DNA of 64,000 nucleotides, taken from NCBI GenBank assembly GCA_023159155.1, contig JAJNNX010000066.1, positions 245,150-309,149 on the forward strand. Direction: 5' to 3'. Numbering within the stretch: the first letter of the stretch is position 1; each line of letters starts with the position of its first letter. The position numbers and the translations under genes were made by a program. Shown here piece by piece: positions 10,840-22,382 of the stretch. The DNA is from Ustulina deusta. Lineage: Eukaryota > Ascomycota > Sordariomycetes > Xylariales > Xylariaceae. The notes below the pieces were generated by a model. The model saw only the letters and a program-made list of their open reading frames with translations, did no database searches and had not been told where the DNA came from.

Positions 10840-12887
10840 TTATGCGTGGTGCTTGTCATCGCGCCACGAACGGTTGGTGTTCCACGAAAGTCGAGCCCCT
10901 GTCCTCTTTTGAAGCTCCTTGATGGTGTGATGTTCAAGAGCCTGCATATTTACTTCGTCCCCGTCCTCTTCCTCCTCGTCGACCTTCTTGCAACGAACTT
11001 GGTCGAACCGCCACCAAACGCCGATGAAGAATATCGTCAGAGGAACCATAAGCACGAAATAGAGCCACAGGTTACTCGATGCTGAATTCCTCAGATCTAT
11101 ACACATATTAGCTTGAGATTGACGTTATCGGGGTGTATAGGACCTAGTGTCCTTCAGTTGTTCCACTAACCCTTGCTGAAGTCGAAGAAGGACATGCTGA
11201 ATATTGACGAAATAAACGTCCCTGGTAGGAAGAGAGAGCCAAGAAAGGTCAGAGTCTTCATAGACGTGCTGTCTCGCTTACTGGCATCAGCTAAGCGATG
11301 CTGTTGCGCAGCTATTCTGAGGCTAAGTCGCGACTCTCTTTGATCAAGAATGCTGAGCATCTATCAAGAATTAGAATCTTTCGCATTATGTTCTTTACAT
11401 AATAGTAGTAGTAGATCAATGGAAATGATATACTTACTACTTCTCGCTGACTCTTCAACCTTTCTAGAGATACGTGGGCATAGCTCTCAAGGCCATCAAG
11501 CTTGCCAGCTAAGAAGTCCAAACGACGCAGCAGACTCTGGTGAAGCGTCTGTAGCTGATGATCAGGCTCGCTTTCTCGGGTCTGGGCCTGTAAGGCTTCT
11601 GAGAACGCGTGCATCGCCTTTCCTACTCTATCAAGCGCATTGCGCCAAGCCTGAGGTTTCTTCTGTAGAACTCTGCATTGACACTCGGTCAATTGCTGAT
11701 TCAACGAGTCAATATCGATTTCTCTCTCGGGGCCGTAACTGAAAGCAGAATATTTTTGGTACCGCTGACTCAATGCGCCCTCAAGTTCACGAATCTTGCC
11801 ACGCACTGCTCGCTGATCTTGGTCATTTTTTGCGGAAATGTCGTGAATGAGGAGAATAGGGAGTAGGAGAGGGTGTACTGCTGGCCTGCAACAGGCGGCT
11901 AGGTGTTGAAGCTGCCGGTTGATCTCCGTTGATCTAGTCCCTTTGACGTAGCCAGAGGTAATCTTGCTTTTGAAGCAGTAAGTCAACATCATCTCCCATC
12001 CTCTAGTCGTTCCTTTCCACTGTGCATCCGCTTTCCGAAATATGAACTCTGTACCGAAATGGTGTAAGCAATACACAACAAATTTAGGATCAGAGAAACA
12101 TATAAATTTTCTCGTTAATTCAAACGCAACGCCTATGTCTCGGCGAATGAGGGGCCCCCCTGTCCAGAGTATAAAGTGTGCTTACGTAGCTTCGGGTTCT
12201 CGGACTCCATATCCAAGGACCACCAGAAGAACGGACCAACAGCAGTAGAGGCCTCGAGGCCTTGGAATGGCAATTGCATTTTACGGATGAGAGACTCATA
12301 CTGGCTCACCTCCAGAGACACTACATCTGGTGCGAACGTCTCTGGCTTGTGAACCTCGGACTGGACACTGTGAATTCCGACATGATGTGTGAGTAAGAGC
12401 GTGAAGCGGATCAATGATTATCTGTCAGACATACACAAGTCGGATACCATTCAGGAATGATACGTTCGTATTCTCACTTGCTGGCAAAAAAGGTCCCTGT
12501 CGTCACATTATAAGATTACGAGCTCTACTATGGAGGGGGCTGTAAAGCTTTGAGAAATTTATTTATTACCTTTTGCTCGAGGAAGTTCTCAAAGTTTTCG
12601 CTATTTAAAGTACGCGTCTTTACAGATGAGTACCGATCATCCTGTTAAACAGCTCAGTCAGTCCCATTGGTGCAATAATCTCGGGTGCGACATACCGAAT
12701 AGTTGAGTATCTCGAGATAACTCGTTGGCTCAGGGAGAGCCCTCAACCTAGCTAGATGCTCGGAAAACAAATATTCGTCCATTTTTGAGTCGTCTCTGTG
12801 ATAGACCACAACAATTTGCGAGAACCGGGAAATGTGACACATCAATCAATCTTTGATATACCGATCCCTGGTTTCCATTGATCCCAT
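10840..12887 (-). CDS. CorA-like two-helix membrane protein (fungal Mg2+ transporter-like family), eight exons
   Basis: Exons: 12887-12862, 12795-12696, 12641-12570, 12496-12435, 12367-12186, 12132-11438, 11360-11171 and 11096-10840, giving 527 residues; all phases match and introns are 53-77 bp. The long soluble N-terminal part ends in a helical, basic segment, then SKRDSTSMKTLTFLGS begins transmembrane helix 1 (about 414-435, ending LPGTFISSIFSMSFFDF) and NLWLYFVLMVPLTIFFIGVW forms helix 2 (about 451-471), followed by an acidic cytoplasmic tail (DEEEEDGDE). This is the PF01544-related layout of many fungal proteins. The bacterial GMN selectivity motif is replaced by SMS, so Mg2+ transport is not assured. 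The start is uncertain: the chosen ATG has a good context (A at -3, G at +4) and needs a 66-bp first intron (12861-12796). The alternative is ATG 12842 reading straight into exon 2. Confidence 0.85.
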
Positions 12888-13836
12888 GCTCCGAGGGTTT
12901 CTGCCCCACGGCATCCACTTGCTCCTTTTTCACCGAAAGGCCATGCATGCAGTAATTGGTCATGCCGTCTAGTTTATGCGTAGTTTGCTGCAGAACGAGT
13001 TAGTGGCAAGGTTGAAATCGGCTGCTAGATAAGTATGGCATGAATGAGAGTCTGTCAGAGGCGCAGCTCCTCGTTGATGAACCAGGGTCTTGAGTCTGGC
13101 ACAGCGATGACCTTGTTCGAACTAGACCTACAATAGGTTACTTTTCCTTGCTTGCTCTCATATGGTGCAATCTTTGAGATCTAGATCTTGAGTTTAGACC
13201 AGGGTGCCGTTGAAGTAGGCACATTCGCCCAGTTCTCAGGCAAGCCGTCTTGTCATTGCGTTTACTTTGTACCTCGGAAGAGTAACCGAGCGATTACCTA
13301 CTATGTTGAAGCTGTGACTAGCGTAGCAGCTTGGACCTAGAGGATAAGTAGGATCGGGCTATATGTATGATACTGTATCAAGGTAATGCCTCTTCGCGTA
13401 CCTACACGCAATACTGGAGTCTTCGCATATGTGGAGAGGTTTACATGGTTGCTTAACTCGTTGAAGGACTCTGCCGTTCGCTGACAGTATTTGTCTGTCT
13501 TCACAATCTCATTACTGTAGGTTAGGAAAGACGATATGAAAACAGTAACGAAGGAGACATCAAATGTAACGCTATCTAAGTGGAATAACATTGCAGATGA
13601 TCATCTCCAGGCACCACCTGCTGCATGTACTATCTAGTGTATCCCGTAGTTAGATGAACCACCCCAATCCGGATAGCTTTTCTGAACTAAGCATCACTTG
13701 AAGCTCCTGGTTGGCTGTATCTTTCAACACAGCCACATACGTATGTATGCACATAGCCACAGAGCCTAGCGGCTAGTGTCCGCGGATCGCAGAGCGTGTT
13801 TTGCATTTTGAGTCGTTCCCTGGTGACATGAAGTGC
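12888..13836. other. Intergenic region upstream of the CorA-like gene, up to the copia element
   Basis: About 950 bp of normal-composition DNA holding the minus-strand promoter. No domain-bearing frame is visible. The 5-bp target site AGTGC (13832-13836) of the copia insertion is its right limit. Confidence 0.55.
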
Positions 13837-14080
13837 TGTTGGATTTGGCCCATAGCTAGTAGCTGTGAAGAGAACTAATTAAGCATAGATGGCAGGATCA
13901 CTTAGTTACATAAGCGTTATGGCTTAACAACGTAGCTTAGTAAGTATGGCTTAGCCACACTTACTAGCAAGCTTATAAATAAATATTTTACAAAAGAAAA
14001 ATAGGACCTATAAAAAACAATAACAAACAAAGCAATCTAAACATATATATGCGGTACGCTCTATAACACTAAATCTAACA
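13837..14080 (+). repeat. 5' LTR of the left copia element
   Basis: 244 bp, aligned without visible length change to 20990-21233. Its outer (left) half keeps G and C bases that are A and T in the other copy, while its inner (right) half is more mutated. Confidence 0.95.
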
Positions 14081-16089
14081 ATTAAAAATCTTATTAATTC
14101 TTATACTTTATTATAAACGATTTTTAGCCGGAAATATACAAAGATCGCCACTATATCTAAATAATATATTATTATATTTAATTTTCTAAAAGACTTCCTG
14201 CTATAGGAAGAAGACTTTACTACTAGTGCTTGCAACTACAATTTTTAGAAATATATAGTTCTAAAGAAAAAGCAAGCTCTATAGCCTTAGCTACTAAACA
14301 TGCTACTAATTAGCGATTTCTTTTTTATTAGAGCTGCCAATCTTAATACTACAATATATATAAAGCTAATAGTTACTAGAAAAACGTTGTACTAAAATAT
14401 TAAACAGCGCTACAAAACTGCTTTTAAGCACTATACTAACTACTAAACTAAATTTACTAAGCTTACTAAATAAATATATAAAATAGTTTATTTAAACTAC
14501 TGCTTAATATAAATAAAAGCTAACCAAACAATTAATAAGTAGTACAATAATTTTAGAAAGCTTAGAAATATAACCTAATATGCTTTAAAGTTTAGATATA
14601 AGTTAGAATACAAAGCTTTTATTAATTCTATAGTTAGAAAACCTATTAAAAACTTAATTAAATAGGCAGATAAATAGTTTAACAAAGTTTTTAAAGCTTA
14701 TTTAAAGAGCGCTAGAACAATAGATTTGTTTAAACTTATTATTAATCTAAAAAGAGTTTTACGGAATATTTATCTAGCCTGGGTTATTTTTTTTTAAAAT
14801 ATTTATTATAATACTATTATAAATAATACCTTATAATACTAGACTATTATTACTGAACTATACTAAAAGGCTATAATTTTAAATATAACTTATATTTTTG
14901 GAAAGATTATTAAAAAAAGTACTTTTAATACTTTTAAACTTTCTAACAATTAAAACAATTTAGATAATCCTATAAACAATTAAAAGAAAGATTACTTTAA
15001 ATAAAATTATTAAAATTATAAAAGTTATTAATAATGCCAAATTAATAATAGTTATAAAAGCTACTAAAATGATTAGGGAAGGAGCTTTAAAAATATTTCT
15101 ACTAAGTACCCTTATATTAATATAAGGACTAAAGCTAAAAAAAAAAACCTAAACATAAAGGACTATATTATATATTATAGTTATTATTATATATTGAACT
15201 ACTAGCTTATATTTATAAAGCTTTAATTAAAAAGCTAAAAACTTAATTAAAGTATTGATAGAGTAGCTAAAATATATATAGCAAATAAAAAAAGCGTTAA
15301 ACAAGCGGTAGAAAAAGCGCAGAAGTAATAAAAAAAAAAAAAAAAAAATTCAAGGTTCTAAAAGATAACCTTTAGAATAATTGATTTCTAAAGCCCTTTA
15401 TAGCAAAAGTAGCAAGCTTGTTTACTACTAACTAAAAGCTTGCTAAAATATATAAACTATATAACTTAGCTATAGTAAACTCTGGATTAACTATTTATAT
15501 ATTTAATTAGGTATATTATTTTATATATTTAAAGAACACTAACTTAAACAATATAGTATTAGTAAAAAATAGCGCGATTTATATATATAGCTATAGCAAA
15601 ATTAATATTAAAGCTTAGGGCCCAAAAGGTATAATTATATATTAGCTATATAATGTTGCCTTTTGCCTAGACATAACTATTAACTTAGTCTTTCTGTAAG
15701 TCCTAAACCAAACAGGCATATACTGGAATAATAAACCTAAGTCCGATCTTTTAAAATATTAATAGGGAAAGCCCCTATATTTTTTAACCCAAATATATAG
15801 CTAATATATTATAGAATATTTTTTAGAACGCTTAACTAAGCAAGTGTTCTATATATATAAAAATTTGCTAAACTTTTATATAGGGCGTTCTAGATCTTAA
15901 GCTAGCTTTTATAAGTAGTACTAATGTTTAGAATATATAGGTACTAAACTTTTAAAACGGTTGTTTAACTATATAAAAAGAGCAGCAATTATTTTATATT
16001 TTGATAATAAGATCTGAACTATGGATTATATAGTATGTGGTAAATTTAAAGCTTGCTGTAGAATAGTACGAAACGTTTGCTTAAAAGTT

Positions 16090-19070
16090 ATAAAAGCTGG
16101 TGCCTAATTAGCTATTAATTTTTATAAATTTAATGCTTCTAATAAGGATAAGCGCCTATAGCGTGTTATACTAGTTATTGATTAATATTTAGGCTATATC
16201 TAGGACTATTATATTAATAATAAGTGTACTAGCACTATTTAAAAAGTTTTTAAATATTATATTTAATATATTTAGATATATTATAATAGTAAAGTAAAAG
16301 TTATAAAATATAATAATAAAATTGCTAGTAGTAATTAAAAGATTATATATTTAATAATAGTTATAAAACAAGCTTATAAAATAAACTTTAAAATTTTATT
16401 ACTATATACTCAAAATTTTAATAGGGCAGCTAAAAAAATAAGAAGTACTATTAAGTATTGGGCGAGCTTGATACGTAACAATTATAAGCTTTTTGCTTTT
16501 TTTTAGCTTAAAATAGTTCGAATAGCGGTATATTTATATAACTAGATACCTAAGCAAATCAATTATTGGCAAGCTTTATATAAAAAATTCTATTTATATT
16601 TTGATTATTTATAAAGGTTTATTAGCTATAATCAAATATTTTATATATTTTATTTAAAAATATTTAAGTATATAATATTTGTTATAATTACTAAAGCTAA
16701 GCTTAAGAAATAAAAGTGTAGAAAGTTTAACCCTAACGCTTAAATAGGCTATTTAATAAGCTACTAATCTATTAATACTTACTGTATCTAGTTCTTTTAG
16801 AAAAACAAGATTATAGTAATAAAAAATATGGTTTTTAATAAAGATAAATTCTTTAGTAGTAATAAAAATAAATTTAAAAACAATCTCTTTAAAATAATTC
16901 TAAAAATATATAAAATATTAATAAATAGTATTAGTTACTAAAATATTTTTAATTTTGAAAAAAACGTAGCTAACAAACAAAAAAATAATAAGCTTGCTAG
17001 CTAATTTTTAGAAAGCAATACTAAGGATACTAATAAATCTAAATCTAAAAAAAATTCTAATAAAGACAAGCTTATAAAAAAAAAGGCAAAAACTCCCTAT
17101 TAGAACTTTTATTTTTATACTAATTTATAGTTCGCTTTTGGATTACTAATACTACTACGGAGTCCAAAAGTTATTTTGTTATATTTAGCAATACTACAAG
17201 CTAAATTACTAGATTTAAGCCTAAACGGAGAGCTGCTTAATAATTAATATTAAGCTCCTATTAAATTAACCTTTAGTGTTCTAACTATAGCTTATTAGAT
17301 AACTAGCTTTAATATAGCCAGATTATAAAAAGCAATAATTATTAATAGCAAATTAGTAACTAAAAGCAAAAAAGCTAAATTATTAAAGAGCTCCTTAAAA
17401 ATTTACTATAATTAATTATAGCTACTAAATTCTATTAAAAGCTTTATTAATAAAAAAAGAAAGGCTTTTAGAAGAGCTTATTAATTATTATATAATTAAT
17501 TATAGCTATTAAATCCTATTAAAGGCTTTACTAATAAAAAAAAAAAGGCTTTTAAAAAAGCCTATTATTTATTATATATCTGATTATAGCTGCTAAATCT
17601 TATTAAAGGCTTTATTAATAAAAAGGAAAAAGCCCTTAAAAGAGCTTATTAGTTATTATATAACTAATTATAACTAATAAATTTTATTAAAAGCTCTGCT
17701 AATAAAAAAAAAAAAGCTTTTAAGCTAGATACTAGCTATTTAAAAGCTTAATTATAAACTTTTCTAAACCAAAAAAAAAAAATATACTAATAAGATCTAC
17801 TATAACTACTAAAGTAATATAAAAATCTTATAAACTATTTATTAAAAGATTACTTTAAGCAAGTAGAACTTACCTATTTACAAAGCTATAAAAAAATAAA
17901 CACCTAGGAGGAAGTACCCAAAAGCTCCTTATAAAAAAAGATCATTCTGGATTATATATAGGTTTATATTTATAAGTTTGATAAATATAGGTATTATAAA
18001 AAATGTAAAGCTTGTCTAATAGTATAGAAAAATTAGCAGCCAAACAATAACCAAAAGGACATCTATACTAGTACACTAGCAGAAAAATCCTTTAAAATAT
18101 TAATAGTTATTATTACTAAGTTTAATTTAGAACTTAAACAATATAATGCTATAAATACCTTTATAAACACTAAATTAGATAAAGAGATTTATATATGTAT
18201 ATTTCCAGGCTACCAAAAGCCAAATACTATAGTTAAGCTACTGCAAACCTTATATAAGCTCTAAAAATTTCTTTTGTTATAGCAAAAAGAGCTTACCAAG
18301 TTACTATAGAAAATAAGCTTTAAGCTAATACCTTATAAACCCTATTGCTACTCCTTAAAAAGTATACTTTTGTTTATATATATTAATAATATAGTTATAG
18401 TATATAAACAAAAAAGCTAAAGAACTACAAATAAAGCAATTGCTATATTTAAAATATGCTATAACCTTACTAGGGGTAAAGACCTATAATAGTTCTTAGG
18501 TATTAAAATAATTAGAAATAGAAAAAAAAGCTTTTTTTAGCTTTTATAAGCTTTTTATATTAAAAAGATCGCTAAGCTACAAAATACTATAGCTATAGCT
18601 TATATAACTACTTTAATAAAAACTTAAAAGCTTTTTTTATATAAAAAATTTTTTATATTTATTAGTATTAAGCACTACTAGCAAAAAATAAAGTTGATTT
18701 TATATATTGTAGTAATAATATGCCTAAATATAACGTTTAAAATCTTTAAGCTTATATAATTTAACTATAATCTTTTTTTTAAATACTACTAGGCTACTAA
18801 TAAGCTCTTATTATATCTATTTTTTATATAGTACTATATATTATAATTTAGAAATAGAAATAACTTTATAGTAGCTAGCGATATGTTTTTTATAAATAAT
18901 ACTTTTAACTAAAAGAGCTCTTAAGTTTATATTATAAAGCTTTTTAGAGGAATAATCTATTAGTAAACTAATAAATAGGATATAGTTATTATATCTATAA
19001 CTAAAGCAGAGCTTCTGGCTTTAGCCCAAGCAGTTAAAAAAATAATATTTATTAACTAGCTTATTAATAA
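16090..19070 (+). pseudogene. Copia pol remnants: integrase, reverse transcriptase, RNase H
   Basis: Non-functional through RIP nonsense changes. With stops read through, integrase core text such as RVILVID-YLGYI-DYYI is readable near 16,160-16,210. The RT active-site segment reads YINNIVIV, where both catalytic Asp codons have become Asn codons (GA to AA). RT text FLGIKIIRN follows, and RNase H text with VASDMSF and SSQVYIIKLF leads to ITKAELLALAQA. The residue order matches fungal copia pol. Confidence 0.85.
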
Positions 19071-19979
19071 GCTTGGGGTAGTACTATAGAATCAGCAAAT
19101 ATAAATATAATATAATAATTAATAAACTATAAAGCTTGTTACAAAAGAAGTAGCCCTGTTATATATTAAACTATAGTATATTAATATTTATAACTACTAG
19201 CTATACTAAGAGGTTAAAAATAGAACTATTATAATAAAATATATATTTACTAATAATATGATTACTAATAGACTTATAAAAGCTTTACTTATGCTAAAAT
19301 AAATAATTTTTTTAAAATAGCTCAGATTATATAAGCTTTCCAAATATAACTAAAGAGCTTAGTAGAGCATATTAGTTTTTTAAAAAAAAATTAAGGATTT
19401 ACTACTTAAAAAAAAGTCTATAAAATAAAACATTTAAATACTATTTAAACATAGGTTATAAACTTATAATATATTAATAAAAAGATTATAAAGTATTTTT
19501 ATATGCTTAAAAGGCCCTAGAACTAATAATACAAAAACTTAACCACTTTAGAGGGCACCAATCCTGCTATAAAGTGGCAAAAAGCTTATAAAAAAAAAAA
19601 AACATTTATTTTTTCTTTTTTTTTTTTAAGCAATAAAAAGATAGTATAATATAAACCATAGTCTATAAAGCTTAAATAGTAGTATTACTAGCGCTTTTTA
19701 TAAAAGCGTCCCAAAAATAACAAATATAAAGCTTAATATTAATAAAACTATTTATAATTAGTACTTATTATTAATTACTAAAAAGCTTATTTATAAAAGC
19801 TTATATATATGCTTAAAAATATACTATAAGTATTATAACCTATTACTAAACGTTTTAATATAGTTATTATCTAAGCAACCCCAAAAAGTACTATAGGTAT
19901 ACTATAAATATAATATTTTTTAAAAAATTTCTAAAAATACTAGCTATAAACAAAAACCGGTTTGCTATAAAAATAAAGC

Positions 19980-20250
19980 ATAGCTATAACTACAAAAAGC
20001 AATAGTAGCAGGCATAGCATTCCAGCTAACAAAAGCTTAACTGGGTAGAACTAGTAGTAGTATAGGCATAACTAGAATAACCCGGCCAAAGGCCAAACAA
20101 TAAGTGCTAGGCAAGGCTAGCAAAAAACTAGCTATCCTAAGGGTAGTGGTAGTAATAGGGGGAGCTTGGCAGGAAGGCATTAAAAAAGCAGTAGTAGCAG
20201 TAGCAGTAGTAAGGATATAATATACTAGGAGCTTTATAATAAACAAAAAA
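19980..20250. other. GC-richer island inside the copia element
   Basis: About 270 bp between pol and the 3' LTR keeps words such as CCGG, GGCC and many AGCAGTAG units, while the DNA on both sides is strongly AT-rich. No protein is recognisable. It could be a segment with fewer RIP target sites or sequence not shared with other copies. Confidence 0.45.
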
Positions 20251-20722
20251 CAAAGCAGAAAATATATAAAAATATTATTACTATTTAATAATAATAACTT
20301 TAAACTAATAATAAGCCTATTAATTACTAACTTAAAAAGTAGTTATATATTATATTTATAAGTTCTAACCTAGTTAAAAACGCTAGCTATTATAATTTAA
20401 GCAAAAAAAAAACAAAAAAAATATTATAATAGTTTTTTTTATATATATTAGCAAGCTTTTTATTAAACAACTTAGAGCTTTTTTAAAGCTTATAGCAAAA
20501 ATACCCCTTTTTTTTAATAGTTAGTAATATATTAGCAAAAAATAATTTTATAATTAAAACTAAAAAAAAAATTAGTATAGATTTTATTATAAAAAAATAA
20601 AGTGTTTAATACTTTAGTTCTAAGAACTTATTATAAAAATTTTGTAAAAGCCAAAAAAAAAAAAGAAACAAAAAAGAAAGCTCTAGTAATACTAGAAGTA
20701 AGCTTATATATACTGCACTTAT

Positions 20723-20797
20723 AAGCGCACTTTTTTATAAACGTTTTTGCTTACTAAATTAAAAGCGTATTTTCTTATAAACGTTCTTGCCTACTAA
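20723..20797. repeat. Two-copy 40-bp tandem repeat near the 3' LTR of the left copia
   Basis: Copies begin at 20723 and 20763 and share AGCG, CTTATAAACGTT-like and TTGC-TACTA words. It is non-coding and lies in the 3' untranslated part of the element. Confidence 0.6.
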
Positions 20798-20989
20798 GCT
20801 TGCTATGCTATATTTTAAATAGTTATATAGTAATATATATAATATTTAGAACTAGCTTATACAGTTACTTGTATGCTATGCCAATTACTTATATACTATT
20901 TATACCTTAATACTTACTTATAACTACCTTTATAGCTATAGTAATACATATATAAAAAAATTACTAAAGTAACTCTTTTTAAAAAAGTA

Positions 20990-21233
20990 TGTTAGATTTG
21001 GCCTATAGCTAGTAGCTATAAAAAAAGCTAATTAGGCATAGATAGTAGGATCACTTAGTTATATAAGCGTTATGGCTTAACAACGTGGCTTAGTGAGTAT
21101 GGCCTAGCCACACTTACTAGCGAGCTTATAGATAAATACTTTACAAAGGAAAAATAGGACCTACAAGAAACAATAACAGACAAGGCGATCTAAACACATA
21201 TATGCGGTACGCTCTATAACACTAAATCCGACA
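20990..21233 (+). repeat. 3' LTR of the left copia element
   Basis: 244 bp. Its outer (right) end preserves the less mutated sequence (for example AAGGCGATC and AAATCCGACA), complementary to the pattern seen in the 5' LTR. Confidence 0.95.
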
Positions 21234-21436
21234 AGTGCGTCTACCTAGTCGCGAAGACTTCAGCTCCAAGTCAAAAAACATAGGAGTATGGACGGGCCAT
21301 GCCGATAGTAGTATTAGGTTAACCGAACTTACAGCACAGTTATGCTACGTTGGCTACCTTATCTCACACATGGGCACATCGTCATGGAAGAACAACATAC
21401 CTTGGATGTGCGCAACTAGATACACATTCATTTCAC
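21234..21436. other. Host DNA between the copia target site and the P450 stop codon
   Basis: About 200 bp of normal-composition sequence: the AGTGC duplication, then the original 3' flank of the P450. The open frame 21,235-21,453 on the plus strand overlaps the P450 end antisense and is not supported as a gene. Confidence 0.6.
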
Positions 21437-21560
21437 TTACTTCTGTCTATTGATACCTGGCGCCCCGTGAACTGATGGCGGTGTTCTAGCTTTCACCTTG
21501 ACCTCGAAACCCCGAGGCTTCACGAACCAGTAGTTTTGGGTAGACCATAAATCCCCCACA
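21437..21560 (-). pseudogene. Cytochrome P450, severed C-terminal coding piece
   Basis: Read on the minus strand from the insertion site, this piece continues the P450 frame that breaks off at 44,292. It encodes VGDLWSTQNYWFVKPRG and then FEVKVKAR, the usual last strands of a fungal P450 (aromatic-W-x-V-K-P then F-x-V-x-V-K-x-R), and ends in TAA at 21439-21437. The first five bases (21556-21560, CCACA on the plus strand) are the left copy of the gypsy target-site duplication. The piece is now 22.7 kb from the rest of its gene and has no start of its own. Confidence 0.93.
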
Positions 21561-21764
21561 TGTAATGGGCTACAATCAGTGTATTGTAGCGTGTAGTACG
21601 TGCTGGCCACGTATTACACAAAAAAGAACAATCTAAACAGAACCTAGATATGACTTACTAAAAGAAAAGATCTCTATTCTAACTTTTGTAGGCAAAGGTC
21701 AAGCTATAATATAAAATAAGTAGGGCTAAGTTATATAACACTAACCTAGTTATATAACGTAACA
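21561..21764 (-). repeat. 3' LTR of the outer gypsy element
   Basis: 204 bp. The left (outer) half is GC-rich and little mutated (TGTAATGGGCTACAATC), the right (inner) half is heavily RIP-mutated. The opposite pattern is seen in the other LTR. Confidence 0.95.
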
Positions 21765-21807
21765 ATTCTTTTTTCTAAATTAAGATTATGTTTTTATAAT
21801 ATGTAAT

Positions 21808-21899
21808 TATTTTCTGTTTTATTTATTAAGTATTTTTTGTTTTATTTATTAAATATTTTTTGTTTTATTTATTAAATATTTTCTATTTTATTTATTAAA
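21808..21899. repeat. Four-copy 23-bp tandem repeat next to the gypsy 3' LTR
   Basis: Four head-to-tail 23-bp units starting at 21808, 21831, 21854 and 21877, each of the form TATTTT-(C/T)-T-(G/A)-TTTTATTTATTAA-(A/G). It lies just inside the 3' LTR, where the polypurine tract and 3' untranslated region would be. Confidence 0.85.
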
Positions 21900-22382
21900 T
21901 CTGTTTATGTTAGATATATTGTTTTTAGGGTTTTTTATTTTGTTATCTGAATTATAGCTAATAGTATTATCTGTCATATTAAAGTAGCTATTAATTATAG
22001 TTGCTATATCTTTATTAGTAAAAGCTACGTTATACTAAACTATATCTTTATTAATAATTATAAATCCAAATTAAGTAATAAAAGTCTAAGCGTTAAATAT
22101 TGGAACTTTGTTTTATATTATATAGGTTATTTTATAATATATTATATAAAGAATATATTTAATAATCTTAATATGTTTAGCAATTAATTCCTATTTATTA
22201 GTATTTATATTAAACTAATATGCTACGTTTTAGATAAAGTTAATAAAAACAATATATTGCTATATTTTATACAAAAATATGCGCTAGTTATTAAATAAAA
22301 AAATAATAAACTATTTTTTTATATCTATCTATTGTTAAATAATATAGGTAGCAATTTTTTAAGCCACAAATAGGAATTTTTT

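Larger units (their letters stand above)
13837..21233 (+). mobile_element. RIP-degraded Ty1/copia LTR retrotransposon, complete (7.4 kb)
   Basis: Two direct 244-bp LTRs (13837-14080 and 20990-21233) begin TGTT and end ACA, and the element is flanked by a 5-bp duplication AGTGC (13832-13836 and 21234-21238). The interior is AT-rich with CAA/CAG/TGG codons converted to stops. Order on the plus strand: integrase core remnants (about 16,090-16,280), then reverse transcriptase with FIYINNIVIV in place of YVDD-I (about 18,373-18,400), then RNase H (about 18,850-19,070). Integrase before RT is the copia order. The last 1.7 kb before the 3' LTR is non-coding and includes a GC-richer island. It landed about 200 bp downstream of the P450 stop codon. 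Confidence 0.95.

Noticed and set aside
12748..12963. 71-codon minus-strand frame (MTNYCMHG...) as N-terminus of the CorA-like protein
   Set aside because: Joining it to the next exon through the only good intron gives a stop shortly after; the other two starts keep phase.
20037..20246. 69-codon minus-strand frame in the GC-richer island of the copia
   Set aside because: Hydrophobic low-complexity text with no start context or homology; a by-product of the island's composition.
22150..22330. Minus-strand text vaguely like a pogo DDE core (LLFF... followed by H-I-S-L-I)
   Set aside because: Spacing and key acidic residues do not hold up, and the frame differs from the long unknown frame; too weak to call.
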